A stretch of 64,000 nt of DNA from an uncultured Lachnospiraceae bacterium (GCA_945919795.1 CAMEJJ010000001.1:124001-188000); one strand, 5' to 3'. Positions 8,766 to 18,776 are shown, counted from the stretch's first letter. The notes: a model not told the origin generated them from the sequence alone. Translations and numbers: made by a program.

Positions 8766-11700
8766 ATGCTCGCATTACTACTTGTTATCCTGCTTGCGGC
8801 AATTTTGTGCCTAAAGCTTTTACCTGTTTTTTCAGGTACAACACCACAATTTACAGATTTCATCATTGAACATGTATCTGCAACCGGTCTGAATAAATCC
8901 GGTGAACTGACGCTCTTTTGGCTAATCACGGCCGGTGGAGCTGTTTTGTTATGCGTTTTATTATTTCTCTCGTCACTTATGACTAAGCGTATTTCAACGC
9001 GTATTTTGCGTACCTCATCTAAAGAAACTGCTTTTCAAAGTCCCCTTGCAATTGTCATTCCATTTCTCGTCTATCTGATTATTTATCAGAAATTCTCTTT
9101 CCCACTATTTTTCGGCTTATTGATTATGCTTTTTTGTTTCTTTATAAAAAAGATGCAACTCTATCCGACACTTTTTACGTATCTTCTTACTTATTATACA
9201 GTATTATCCGTACTAAGTATCGTTTGCCAGTTTACAACCCGTTTTCAATTTTCTTCCAAAAAGATTTATGCACTGTCAATTCTGGTTGGCACAGTACTTG
9301 TTGTCTGTATCCGTATCGCGGATCGCATAAAAAAAGACAACCTTTTTTCACAGCGTATTCTTTTGTTGCTCCAATGTTTCCTTCCGGGACTTTTTTCCGT
9401 CTATCTCATAGATAAATATTTTTATCATAAATCCATTATCCGTGTTCCATATGCAACCGGCTATTACCTGTTCTTTTTTGTTTTAGCAACCATTTTCTTC
9501 ATTGCCCTGCTTTACCATCTGTTTCGTTTTTGGAAAGATAAAAAAGAGGATATCATTTGCGCCGTAACCCCTATGGTCATTTATGCCTATCATTCTTTTT
9601 GTGCGGCGCCGATGTATGCACAGCCGGATCAACATCACCACGGCGAACAGATGATTCCCTGGAATCAGATTTTTGAACACGGCCAGACCGCTTATGAAAC
9701 ATACACGCCCGTCTCCGGACTATTTCCTTTCGTAAATGGATTTATTCAGCATGTTTTATTGGACGGAACCATTTCTGATTATGCTCCCGCAATATCTATA
9801 ACAATGGTTATTTTTTGTATTCTTACCATGTTTCTTGTTTATAAGCATGTAGGCGGTTCCAAGGCTTTGATGTTTGCTGTACTTTTCACATTGCCATGTT
9901 ATAACCGCCAGTATATGGTACTCCCCTTGTTATTACTTCTCACATTGCCAAAACTCATTGAAAAACCCCTTGCATGGTTTTTCTGCTATATTTTAGGAAG
10001 CTTTTTGGCAGGTTTATACTATCCGCTATTCGGAGCAGCTGTACTCCTTGCAGCCTTTCCACTTGCAATATGGCAGATGGTATCACTGATAAAGCTAAAG
10101 CGATCCATCCTTTATCTTACAGCTTACATTTTATTATTTGTGCTCATTATCTGTAGTTTTCCGCTGTTATTCAGAATGTTAAATCACACTTTAACTTATT
10201 CTTCGCAGACCATTCTGGCTGATGGCATTGCCCTTTCCAACCAGACAGCGCCAGAAAACTTCCTTCCTTATCTTGCAGGGCATCAAACAATTCGCCACTA
10301 TCTCTATATGGCTCTTCGTTTCCTGTTACCTGCAATTGCCATATGGTTACTGCTTTATTTCATTTGCATGCAAATTCTACAAAATGATGAAATATCACGA
10401 AAGAAACAAGCTATTTTAAAATGTTTATTTTTACTTGCCGGTATTATAACACTTGTAATTTCATATACTTATACTCTTGTACGTGCCGATACCGGAAAGA
10501 TTCTGTCACGTACCGGTCCAATCCTGGCTGCCATAATCGGAATATATCTTCCGGTTCATTTGCTAAAAAAAGATTGTATTTTTTCTTCTTTAAAAAGCGA
10601 CACTTTGAAAGCTGATTCTGTGAAGAATGCTTCTTTGAAAAATTCTATAAAATGTAAATACTCTGTAATCATCGGTTTGTGTCTGTCTATTCCCATGCTT
10701 TTGTATGCACAGGTTTCAGAAACCAAAAATCCCGATCTCTGGGTATATCCCGATGGAGAGAGTCAGATGGTAATGGACGATGGCGCAAAATTGTTTGCTT
10801 ACTATACCGTTCCCGATACATTTTTAAAATCCGAAGACACCGGTCTTTCCAAACGCTATCAGGAATTGCTTGGACGCGGATTTATGGTTGCTGACCAAAT
10901 TCATTATATTGAAGAATATGCTTCTGTAATAGAAAAATGTGAGAAAGTATCTGACGATGTATCTTATATGGCTTTTGACGGACAAGGCTTTTTCGATTAT
11001 CTCGGTGTCAAATGCTACGGAACCGGCTATATACCCGCCGCACGAAGCTTAAAAGCCCAGCAAAGGATATGGAATTCCAACCCTGATCAATTGCCGGTTG
11101 TATTCTATATACAACCGGAATATAACTATTACATTTTCCGTTTTATGCTGGATGCCGGATATGTTTATTGCCAAAATGACAATGCGTTTTATCCTCCGGA
11201 CCTTTACGAGAAACTCGCCGAAGCAAAACTGGTAATACAATCTGATGATTACCGCCAAAATACCGCTCCTACCGATTTTGGTCTAAGTGCAGCATCCTTT
11301 GGAGCTTCTTACCAAAGCTTTATGGAAAATCATGTATTACAGGAAGGTGTTGATATTCAAACAGTAAAATCGATTCCCAAAATGAGTTATGATGTGCTGT
11401 ATCTGGAATTTGATAATCAAAAACTGCAAGCGCTCGGTCAGACACTCTGTGAAAATAAACTTTCCAATTTACTGATTTCCATAGAGTGGTCCGATACCGA
11501 AGGAAAAAAATTTGAAGGCAGTAAAGTAACCTGCCAATATGGTGACGGAAAGCTTCTGATTCCAATTGGTATGAATGCCTGCTGGCTATTATCCGACATT
11601 GACAGTTTTACCATCAACCTTTATGATCCTACAAAACTTAATGGGCAAACAGAACAGGATGCACAAATTGAACAGACTAACGGCCCGCTTTTCTCTGCAT

Positions 11701-11780
11701 CGTTTGATCAAGGTGTTTTAAACACGTCAGAAGAAGATTTATTGCATATTACACTGCATACAATAAATTTGGAAAGATAG
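8766..11780 (+). CDS. Large polytopic membrane protein with C-terminal extracytoplasmic domain
   Basis: 1004 residues from an ATG preceded by CCGGAGG at 5 bases; an in-frame ATG 24 bases upstream lies before this ribosome site and is unlikely. The first about 665 residues hold more than a dozen hydrophobic helices. A long loop contains a histidine-rich QPDQHHHGEQ segment and HGQTAYETYTP, a polar cluster that could be an active site. The last about 340 residues are soluble and, by topology, probably outside. I recognise no family. The overall plan (many helices plus ectodomain) resembles GT-C-type enzymes acting on lipid-linked sugars, but this is inference. A shared terminator hairpin follows. 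Confidence 0.65.
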   Translation: MLALLLVILLAAILCLKLLPVFSGTTPQFTDFIIEHVSATGLNKSGELTLFWLITAGGAVLLCVLLFLSSLMTKRISTRILRTSSKETAFQSPLAIVIPFLVYLIIYQKFSFPLFFGLLIMLFCFFIKKMQLYPTLFTYLLTYYTVLSVLSIVCQFTTRFQFSSKKIYALSILVGTVLVVCIRIADRIKKDNLFSQRILLLLQCFLPGLFSVYLIDKYFYHKSIIRVPYATGYYLFFFVLATIFFIALLYHLFRFWKDKKEDIICAVTPMVIYAYHSFCAAPMYAQPDQHHHGEQMIPWNQIFEHGQTAYETYTPVSGLFPFVNGFIQHVLLDGTISDYAPAISITMVIFCILTMFLVYKHVGGSKALMFAVLFTLPCYNRQYMVLPLLLLLTLPKLIEKPLAWFFCYILGSFLAGLYYPLFGAAVLLAAFPLAIWQMVSLIKLKRSILYLTAYILLFVLIICSFPLLFRMLNHTLTYSSQTILADGIALSNQTAPENFLPYLAGHQTIRHYLYMALRFLLPAIAIWLLLYFICMQILQNDEISRKKQAILKCLFLLAGIITLVISYTYTLVRADTGKILSRTGPILAAIIGIYLPVHLLKKDCIFSSLKSDTLKADSVKNASLKNSIKCKYSVIIGLCLSIPMLLYAQVSETKNPDLWVYPDGESQMVMDDGAKLFAYYTVPDTFLKSEDTGLSKRYQELLGRGFMVADQIHYIEEYASVIEKCEKVSDDVSYMAFDGQGFFDYLGVKCYGTGYIPAARSLKAQQRIWNSNPDQLPVVFYIQPEYNYYIFRFMLDAGYVYCQNDNAFYPPDLYEKLAEAKLVIQSDDYRQNTAPTDFGLSAASFGASYQSFMENHVLQEGVDIQTVKSIPKMSYDVLYLEFDNQKLQALGQTLCENKLSNLLISIEWSDTEGKKFEGSKVTCQYGDGKLLIPIGMNACWLLSDIDSFTINLYDPTKLNGQTEQDAQIEQTNGPLFSASFDQGVLNTSEEDLLHITLHTINLER

Positions 11781-11848
11781 ATGCGCTGTTAGATACTATT
11801 GAACTGTAACGATAATTTCGAATAACAGTTTATACTGCCAGTAAAAAA

Positions 11849-11904
11849 AAATGCCTGGTTTCAACTGTCTGAAGACGAAGTCTGAGTTTTGAAACCAGGC
11901 ATTT
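11849..11904. terminator. Bidirectional terminator between the membrane protein gene and arcC
   Basis: Perfect 16-base arms AAATGCCTGGTTTCAA and TTGAAACCAGGCATTT around a 24-base loop, with an A-run on the left that gives a T-run on the minus strand. It sits between convergent genes and can serve both; the minus-strand (arcC) side has the better T tract. Confidence 0.85.
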
Positions 11905-11938
11905 AATAAATGCTTTATGAGCATATCACAAAAATATC

Positions 11939-12874
11939 TTACACCGTAATCAAAGTACCGGCTTTTCCTTTGACAGCTTTTGCAGCTTTATCAATAGAAG
12001 TAATCAAAACACTTCCTGTCGGAACCTTGGCAAGATAATCAAGGGCAGCTTCCATCTTGGGAAGCATATCATTCTCACCGAATTCTCCTGCTTCAATATA
12101 AGCCTTAACCTGATCCGTATTCATTTTGTCTATACCGGTCTGATTATCTTTTCCAAAATTGATATATACCTGATCAACGCTTGTTAAGATAATTAATTGG
12201 TCAACTTTTAAATCACTTGCTAATTTTCCGGCGATGCAATCCTTTTCAATGACGGCTGAAGCGCCTTTTAAAGCATGTTTTTGCTCAATTACGGGAATTC
12301 CGCCGCCACCGCACGCAATGACAACCTGATCAGCATCTGCAAGCAGACGGATTGCATCAATTTCTACAATATCGATAGGCTTTGGTGCAGCAATAGCACG
12401 TCTGAAACCTTTTCCCGGAATTTCCTGCACATAATTGCCCTTCTTCACTTCAATTTCGGCATCCTCAGCGCTCATATAGCGTCCTAAAAGCTTTTTAGGC
12501 TCATAAAAGGCCTCATCATAAGGATCCACCGTAACCTGCGTTAAAATCGTACTAACAGGCTTAGAAATACCTCTTGATAATAATTCTGCCTTTAAAGCAT
12601 TCTGAATATCATAGCCGACATAACCCTGACTCATGGCCGAACATACACACATCGGTGCCGGACTGTAATCAATATAAATACGGCGTAACTCCGTCATTGC
12701 CTTGTGAATCATGGAAACCTGAGGTCCATTACTGTGTGTAATAGTCAGCTGATAATCTGCCTCAACCAGATCAGCCAACGCTCTTGCCGTATCTTTTACG
12801 GCATCCCACTGTTCGGAAATTGTATATCCTAATGCCTGATGACCTAATGAAACAACTACTTTCTTCTTGCTCAT
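11939..12874 (-). CDS. arcC: Carbamate kinase
   Basis: 311 residues, the usual length. Family landmarks: VVVSLGHQALG at the N-terminus, THSNGPQVS, SQGYVGYDIQ, the GKGFRRAI loop, ACGGGGIPV and KLASDLKVDQL. The enzyme converts carbamoyl phosphate and ADP to carbamate and ATP, the energy-yielding last step of arginine, citrulline or purine/allantoin catabolism. No arcA or arcB lies nearby, so here it stands alone with its own promoter and terminator. The ribosome site is AGGTAGGG. Confidence 0.95.
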   Translation of the reverse strand: MSKKKVVVSLGHQALGYTISEQWDAVKDTARALADLVEADYQLTITHSNGPQVSMIHKAMTELRRIYIDYSPAPMCVCSAMSQGYVGYDIQNALKAELLSRGISKPVSTILTQVTVDPYDEAFYEPKKLLGRYMSAEDAEIEVKKGNYVQEIPGKGFRRAIAAPKPIDIVEIDAIRLLADADQVVIACGGGGIPVIEQKHALKGASAVIEKDCIAGKLASDLKVDQLIILTSVDQVYINFGKDNQTGIDKMNTDQVKAYIEAGEFGENDMLPKMEAALDYLAKVPTGSVLITSIDKAAKAVKGKAGTLITV

Positions 12875-12944
12875 AACCCTACCTGCCTTGTTTGTTTCTT
12901 TTCATATTTTGATCGTATCAAAAGTATCATTTTGCTCACACCTT

Positions 12945-12973
12945 AGTATAACAAATGAAGCCTTCTTTCGCAA
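12945..12973 (-). promoter_or_regulatory. Candidate promoter of arcC
   Basis: TTGCGA, 17 bases, TATACT on the minus strand, ending about 70 bases before the arcC ATG. Confidence 0.6.
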
Positions 12974-13012
12974 TATCGCCACATATGAAAAGCCCATTGC
13001 AAATCCGAATTA

Positions 13013-13471
13013 TTAAATAAACACGACGGTGATTGCGGCACCTATCATAATACAAAAATCAGAGATATTAAAAACCAGATTTCTGATTTTATCATTTTTT
13101 ACCTCAAAACCGAAATAATCAACCACATATCCCTTAGTCATCCGGTCATAGGTATTGGAAAAAGCTCCGCCCAGCAAAACGGCAAGCCCCGTACGTAATA
13201 ATTGTTTTCCTTTTTTTCCAAATGAAAAAATATATAAAAGAAAACAAAGGATGCAGAGACCTACTGACAACCCCTTTATAAATTCCGGATGTTTGCTTCC
13301 CAGATTTAAAAAAGCCCCATAATTGTGATATTTAGTTAAATATACTTTATCTTTTAAAAAAGGCAGCTTGGAAAATCCGGTAATATGTTCGCCTTCTTTT
13401 CCGTTTTTCTCCCGCACCTGCTTGATCACATGCTCACAAGCAGCAATCAAAACCGCAATCCATGTCGTCAT
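13013..13471 (-). CDS. lspA: Signal peptidase II (prolipoprotein signal peptidase)
   Basis: 152 residues with about four membrane helices. The two catalytic-aspartate motifs of LspA are present: NTYDRMTKGYVVDY and FNISDFCI. The conserved YHNYGAFLNLG segment (NxGAAF-like in the family) is also there. The N-terminal DxxxK region is changed (CEHVIKQ, Glu in place of Asp). LspA cuts the signal peptide from lipidated prolipoproteins within the membrane. GGAG precedes the ATG by 11 bases. It follows the subtilase gene by 30 bases, so it is likely the last gene of the envelope-protease operon. It could be a second, divergent LspA of this organism. Confidence 0.85.
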   Translation of the reverse strand: MTTWIAVLIAACEHVIKQVREKNGKEGEHITGFSKLPFLKDKVYLTKYHNYGAFLNLGSKHPEFIKGLSVGLCILCFLLYIFSFGKKGKQLLRTGLAVLLGGAFSNTYDRMTKGYVVDYFGFEVKNDKIRNLVFNISDFCIMIGAAITVVFI

Positions 13472-13501
13472 ATACTATACTTCTCCTTTAACATCAGAAT
13501 A

Positions 13502-15247
13502 TCACAGTCCGGCAAGAACATCAAATACCCCGGCCAAATTTAGCGTCCCATACCCCCATTCCCTGGAGGGGTAATACAGCTCTTTTTTTCGTGTAGCACC
13601 ACGAATAAATAGATTTTTAATACTTTGGGTATTGATTGTAATATCCCGGCCTTCTACAACAGCCCACTGCATAAAATCCGCGGCCGCGCCTGCCGTTATG
13701 GCTGCAGCCATACTGGAGCCCGTCTCCGCTCCCATTACGGTTGGCACAAGCACTCCCGGTGCCGCGATTGAAGGAACAATCGAGCCATCTATAGAGAATC
13801 CACGTCCGCTGTTTAAATAAAAGCTTTGATCCGCACTGTTATAACTTGATACGGCTAAAGTCGCACGGCTGTATGCAGGTTCTGTGATTGTCTCATAAGG
13901 ACTGGGACGCAAAAAATAAGTTTCACTTTTTAAAAACTGCCTAAGCGGGAGCCATGAATGGACGATGCCTTCTCCGTTTCCGGCAAAGACACGAATTTTC
14001 CAAATACCGGGAACCGGTCTGATAAAACGAAGTGTAATCAGTTCCTGCCCGTTTCCCAGATCTACAGGTACATAATCAATCACAACCCTGGATTCCGAAT
14101 AAATAAAACTAAATTCCAGGCTCTGCCCCATACGATATGGAATCTCCGGAATGGTTTCTCCGCCCGGCGATGTCAGAGAAATCGTGTATACACCTGGAAT
14201 TTGTCCCCAGATTTCCATATAGAACCCCGGCTCACCATCCCCAATCAATAGTTCCATTTCATCATAATTCTTGATGCCGGAATAAGAAGGAAAAAGATTC
14301 CCTTCATAATGTCCCGAAGTATTCCCCTCATTGCCGCCTCCGATTACCACACACCGGTTTCTTTTCCGGGCAAGAATATCCAGATATCCGTCCAATAGTG
14401 ACGAACCATCATGTGAACCCATCGTTGTTCCCAAAGCAATGCAGATGACAAGCGGTTTCCCAAGCTTCGAAGCCAGTTGATCCAGATAGCTTAAGGCTAG
14501 CATGACATCCGTTTCCTGATAGCAGAGCACATCATTCCCAATGCTGTAAAACTCTCTCATGTACTGTTTGCATTGTTTCAATTTCACAACCGCAATATCC
14601 GCATCCTTTGCCGCACCGACAAATCCGTTTGTCCTATCATACCCACAGGCAGCGGAAATCATTTTAGTACCATGCCCGTCTTCATCCGTAAATAAAAGCG
14701 GACCATTCTCCCGAAGATTTTCATTAATATCCTCTCTGGTATATTCCACACCGTAATAGAATCCCTCAGGCGCACGGAATTTTTTTGTCTGTATTGAATC
14801 CGGCATTTCGGTTTCATCCTCCGGATCTGCATCACTTTGTATCGCCGTCTGGTCCCAGACGCCAGCAATTCTTGTGGTTCCGTCCTCATTCAAAAAAGCC
14901 GGAAGCCGATATCTGATTCCCGTATCCAGAAACCCAAGCAAAACTCCCCTTCCGGTTAAATTTAATGGTTCCCTGTTTACCTGAAGAATTCCTGCCGAAT
15001 TTAAGACGGACAAATCACTTTGCAGTCCGTAGCATTTCGGAATATACTGATACCGGTATTCTGCGCTGTTTAAAGGCGGCACCGAAGATGCCGCCACATA
15101 TAATATAAATAAATTGTCCAATATTTTGATGACACATTTGTCAGAACTGACCGGATCCCCCGGAAATAAAGAACCGGAGGATATATCGAATCCCAATGGG
15201 ATATCCCGATAATCCTCCGATAAAATACGATAATTACATAAATCCAT
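13502..15247 (-). CDS. Subtilisin-like serine protease, Csp (germination protease)-like
   Basis: 581 residues, no signal peptide. S8 catalytic triad visible: Asp in GFLDTGIRY (about 106), His in DEDGHGTKM (about 192), Ser in TGSSMAAAI (about 512), with GGGNEG as oxyanion region. The N-terminal about 95 residues, with an IPKCYGL segment, look like the built-in prodomain of clostridial CspB-type proteases, which activate the cortex lytic enzyme SleC during spore germination. The triad is intact, so it should be active, unlike CspC-type pseudoproteases. Its ribosome site is weak (GGTG). It lies between the ClpX-like gene and lspA. A role in germination is inferred from family likeness only. Confidence 0.83.
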   Translation of the reverse strand: MDLCNYRILSEDYRDIPLGFDISSGSLFPGDPVSSDKCVIKILDNLFILYVAASSVPPLNSAEYRYQYIPKCYGLQSDLSVLNSAGILQVNREPLNLTGRGVLLGFLDTGIRYRLPAFLNEDGTTRIAGVWDQTAIQSDADPEDETEMPDSIQTKKFRAPEGFYYGVEYTREDINENLRENGPLLFTDEDGHGTKMISAACGYDRTNGFVGAAKDADIAVVKLKQCKQYMREFYSIGNDVLCYQETDVMLALSYLDQLASKLGKPLVICIALGTTMGSHDGSSLLDGYLDILARKRNRCVVIGGGNEGNTSGHYEGNLFPSYSGIKNYDEMELLIGDGEPGFYMEIWGQIPGVYTISLTSPGGETIPEIPYRMGQSLEFSFIYSESRVVIDYVPVDLGNGQELITLRFIRPVPGIWKIRVFAGNGEGIVHSWLPLRQFLKSETYFLRPSPYETITEPAYSRATLAVSSYNSADQSFYLNSGRGFSIDGSIVPSIAAPGVLVPTVMGAETGSSMAAAITAGAAADFMQWAVVEGRDITINTQSIKNLFIRGATRKKELYYPSREWGYGTLNLAGVFDVLAGL

Positions 15248-15296
15248 AATTGCACCATAAACTCTTTTTTATCAGTCTATGCAGCAAATATAGGAA

Positions 15297-17351
15297 CTAT
15301 CCGCGGATTTCAATAATCGGACCGCCTTTACCTTCTATATAATCTCCGGTAATGGTTACAGTACCGATATTATCATCTTTGGGAATTTCATACATAATAT
15401 CCAGCATAAATTCCTCGATGATTGCCCGAAGCGCACGTGCCCCGGTATCTTTTTCCATAGCCTTTTTGGCGATAGCATGCAATGCACTATCATCAAAGTG
15501 CAAATCCACTTCGTCCAATGCCAACAGCTTCTGATACTGTTTCAAAATAGCATTCTTTGGTTCGCTTAAAATCGCAACCAGCATTTCTTCTGTTAAGCCG
15601 TCCAGTGTAAATAAAATCGGAAGACGACCCAGAAATTCGGGTATCATGCCAAATTTCCTCAAATCCTCAATCGTAACCTGATTGTGGATATTCTTTTCTT
15701 TATCATACGTATCTTTTAATACCGCATCGAAACCAATGGAACTCTGTTTGGAAAGACGCTGTTTGATAATCTCATCCAGTTCCGGGAAAGCTCCGCCGCA
15801 GATAAATAAAATATTACGTGTATTGATGGTCGTAAGCGGAACCATGGCATTCTTGCTGCTGGCACCCACCGGAACTTCAATATCCGCTCCCTCCAACAGT
15901 TTTAACATACCCTGCTGAACCGACTCTCCGGATACATCCCGGGAATTGGTATTTTGCTTTTTGGCAATCTTATCAATTTCATCAATAAAAACAATTCCCA
16001 TCTCAGCTCTGTCCACATCATTATCCGCTGCAGCCAGAAGCTTTGACAAAACACTTTCGATATCGTCACCAATATATCCGGCCTCTGTCAGACTGGTAGC
16101 ATCCGCAATGGCAAGCGGAACATCTAAAAGCTTGGCAAGCGTTTTAACCAGATAGGTTTTACCACAGCCGGTCGGTCCAATCATCAGCATATTGGACTTT
16201 TCAATCTCAATCTCATCCATGGTATTGGTAGCTACACGCTTATAATGATTATAAACAGCAACCGACATTACCTTTTTGGCCTTTTCCTGACCGACAACAA
16301 ATTCATCCAATTTGGCTTTGATTTCATGCGGTGCGGGAATATTCTTAATATCAATCAACGGTTTATCGGTTTTTTTACGCTTCTTTAATTTTGAACGTTT
16401 AGAATTCAGACTCTCTCCCTGTAAATCATTCAGATTTACAAAACGAATATTTGGAAATCCTTTCGGAGTTCCTTTCTTTTCATCTTTGTCATCGGAATTA
16501 TTACCGTTTAACATAGAAGCCATATCAAATCCGGACATCGGTCCGAACAATGACGGATCATCCAGTGCGGAATAATCATACTGGCTGATTGCATCCATAG
16601 TTTTATGCATACAGTCATCACAAATGCAGATATTCTGAGGCATCTTAAACTGTTTACCGGTGACGCTTTCGGGTCTGTGACAGATGAAACAAACATTGTC
16701 ATAGTCGTCATCGTCTTCATCGTCATCATCTTCATCGTCATCATCTTCATCGCCATCATCTTCATCGTCGACAACAAATTGATCTTCTAAAGAATCTTCA
16801 TCATCAATTGCTAATTCATTTGACATATCATCGTCTGCATCTTCTACAGTAAATTGATCCTTTTTATCATTACCTAAAATAATTTTATCTGCTTTTCTAT
16901 CTGCATCCGTCAAATCATCCGAATCATCAAAGTCGTCATCGTCAAAATCATCGTCTCCGGCACTCATATCAAATAAGGGTGCATCATCTTTTTCCACAAC
17001 TTCTCTGAAATCATTTTCCGGTTTAATATATCTTTTTTGCGAAGCTTCATCATCATAATCATCAGAAGAATCAAAATCATTTAAAAACGAATCGTTTTCC
17101 TCTTCTTCTGAAAAATCATCTTCATCAAAGAATACGACTTCATCTGATACATTTTTCATAGTGTCATCCATGTTGCTATTATTCATGTCCATATCTTCTG
17201 CCGTAATATTTTCATCAGCCTGATTCTTCGGCATATTCTCTGCCGACTTTATTTCATCTGTTCTGTTTTCCATATGATTCGATTCGGTATTAGAAGTCTT
17301 TTTATCATTTGATTTATCTGAGTTGTTTAAAAAATCAAAAAAATTAGCCAT
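15297..17351 (-). CDS. clpX: ClpX-type AAA+ unfoldase with long acidic N-terminal extension
   Basis: 684 residues against about 420 for normal ClpX. The first about 215 residues are extremely acidic, with runs of Asp and Glu. Then comes a C4 zinc-binding domain (CFICHRP...CICDDCM, about 219-256) like that of ClpX, and an AAA+ module: Walker A GPTGCGKT, Walker B IVFIDEIDKI, DDIESVLSKLL and arginine-finger region FLGRLP. An IGF tripeptide in QSSIGFDAV sits where ClpX docks on ClpP, so ClpP partnership is expected. Its ATG overlaps the stop of the HtrA gene by one base (TAATG). Part of the acidic tract is encoded by a 15-base repeat. It may be a specialised second ClpX. Confidence 0.88.
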   Translation of the reverse strand: MANFFDFLNNSDKSNDKKTSNTESNHMENRTDEIKSAENMPKNQADENITAEDMDMNNSNMDDTMKNVSDEVVFFDEDDFSEEEENDSFLNDFDSSDDYDDEASQKRYIKPENDFREVVEKDDAPLFDMSAGDDDFDDDDFDDSDDLTDADRKADKIILGNDKKDQFTVEDADDDMSNELAIDDEDSLEDQFVVDDEDDGDEDDDDEDDDDEDDDDYDNVCFICHRPESVTGKQFKMPQNICICDDCMHKTMDAISQYDYSALDDPSLFGPMSGFDMASMLNGNNSDDKDEKKGTPKGFPNIRFVNLNDLQGESLNSKRSKLKKRKKTDKPLIDIKNIPAPHEIKAKLDEFVVGQEKAKKVMSVAVYNHYKRVATNTMDEIEIEKSNMLMIGPTGCGKTYLVKTLAKLLDVPLAIADATSLTEAGYIGDDIESVLSKLLAAADNDVDRAEMGIVFIDEIDKIAKKQNTNSRDVSGESVQQGMLKLLEGADIEVPVGASSKNAMVPLTTINTRNILFICGGAFPELDEIIKQRLSKQSSIGFDAVLKDTYDKEKNIHNQVTIEDLRKFGMIPEFLGRLPILFTLDGLTEEMLVAILSEPKNAILKQYQKLLALDEVDLHFDDSALHAIAKKAMEKDTGARALRAIIEEFMLDIMYEIPKDDNIGTVTITGDYIEGKGGPIIEIRG
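16703..16771. repeat. 15-bp coding repeat in the acidic tract of the ClpX gene
   Basis: About four near-exact copies of the unit TCATCGTCATCATCT (plus strand), encoding runs of Asp and Glu on the minus strand. The unit length keeps the frame, so copy-number change would lengthen or shorten the acidic tract without breaking the gene. Confidence 0.75.
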
Positions 17352-18751
17352 TATTTTCCTCCAAGTTTCACGGTTGTATCAAAGGCCTGATAACCATCCG
17401 ATGTCCGTGTCAGCAAATTGACCGTAACCGTATCACCTTCTTCATAATAAGACAATACTTCTGTCAGGTCATCCATGTCACCCACTGTATATCCGTCAAT
17501 TTCCAATAAAATATCCCCTTTACGAATTCCGGCTTTCTGAGCAGGCGTTTTATCAAATACCTGCGTAATATAAATACCTTCTTTCAGGTTATATTTTTCT
17601 AATAATTCACCTGTAACCGCCATACCACTGATTCCCAGATATGCAGAATCATCACGCTTTTCTGCAGGCCTTGTTTTCTTCTGCATTAAATCTTTTAAGA
17701 TCGGTTCTGCTGTTGAAATCGGAATGGCATATCCCATGCCCTCAGTTGCATAATCCGCAATTTTACTGGAATTAATGCCAATAACCTCACCACGGACATT
17801 CAAAAGTGCACCACCGGAATTGCCGGGATTAATAGCCGCATCAGTCTGTATCAGATATTTGACCTGCGATGAGATATCCTTACTGTTTTCTGTACCATAA
17901 AGCGGACCTTCTTTATCTGTATATGCTCTATTTACCGCACTGATTACTCCGGTTGTCACAGACTGTCCGTATCCAAGCGCATTTCCGATGGCAATGGCCG
18001 GTTCTCCCACCTTCAGATAATCTGAATTACCCAATGTGGCAATCCGGATCATTTTTTTGGTTGCCGGATCCAAATCTGACAGATTGATGGCAATAACAGC
18101 CAGATCCATATCTTTATCTGTACCTTTTACAGAGGCAGATGCAACCGAATCATCAATAAACTGAACCGTAAGCTCCTCTGAATCTTCTACAACATGATTA
18201 TTGGTGGCAATTAAAAGTTCGGTATCATTTTCTCCGACAATAATGCCGGAACCACCGCCTTCTGCTTCATAATCATAAAGATAGCCCCAGAAATCATCTT
18301 CCATCGTGTAAGTGCCGAATATTGATACAACACAGGGCATTACCCTGTCAACGACTTCTGTTACATCGGTCACAACCGTTGCTTTGGAATCTGTAGCATC
18401 CGTCATATCAATTTCAGAATCGGAATTCATTTCGTTGATATCGCTGGTTTCACTGCCACTTGATTGCTCAGACGAACCCTGATCATCAGCTGCATTGCCG
18501 TCAGATGAATCCGTCTTCTGATTTCCTTTATTCTGTTCTGAATCATCCGATAAACTGCCACCATCCGTTGTTTCAATTTTGGCAACCGGCTCGCCGGCAT
18601 CCGGCATAACTTCCTGTTTAAAAACAACAAGAATGACAATTATGACCAGTCCTGCGACCAATCCAAATAACAAACCACATAATACACTCATGCCCATTTT
18701 CTTAATGTGGACATCTTCTGTTTTCTGATACACTTTCTCTTTTTCTTCCAT
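17351..18751 (-). CDS. htrA: HtrA/DegP-type membrane-anchored serine protease with PDZ domain
   Basis: 466 residues; the ATG is set by TAGGAG seven bases upstream. One N-terminal transmembrane helix (about 21-45) is followed by a low-complexity Asp/Ser/Glu-rich linker, a trypsin-like domain and a C-terminal PDZ domain. Catalytic residues: His in TNNHVV (about 186), Asp in DMDLAVI (about 215), Ser in NPGNSGGAL (about 310). The PDZ region contains GDILLEIDGY. HtrA proteases degrade or refold damaged exported proteins. The gene lies between a 36-base repeat array and the ClpX gene, with which it shares a TAATG stop/start overlap. Confidence 0.93.
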   Translation of the reverse strand: MEEKEKVYQKTEDVHIKKMGMSVLCGLLFGLVAGLVIIVILVVFKQEVMPDAGEPVAKIETTDGGSLSDDSEQNKGNQKTDSSDGNAADDQGSSEQSSGSETSDINEMNSDSEIDMTDATDSKATVVTDVTEVVDRVMPCVVSIFGTYTMEDDFWGYLYDYEAEGGGSGIIVGENDTELLIATNNHVVEDSEELTVQFIDDSVASASVKGTDKDMDLAVIAINLSDLDPATKKMIRIATLGNSDYLKVGEPAIAIGNALGYGQSVTTGVISAVNRAYTDKEGPLYGTENSKDISSQVKYLIQTDAAINPGNSGGALLNVRGEVIGINSSKIADYATEGMGYAIPISTAEPILKDLMQKKTRPAEKRDDSAYLGISGMAVTGELLEKYNLKEGIYITQVFDKTPAQKAGIRKGDILLEIDGYTVGDMDDLTEVLSYYEEGDTVTVNLLTRTSDGYQAFDTTVKLGGK

Positions 18752-18776
18752 ATTGATACTCCTAAAGCACATATGA

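Noticed and set aside
16605-16790. Plus-strand frame rich in Ile/Val opposite the ClpX acidic tract
   Set aside because: It is the antisense shadow of Asp/Glu codon repeats; no ribosome site.
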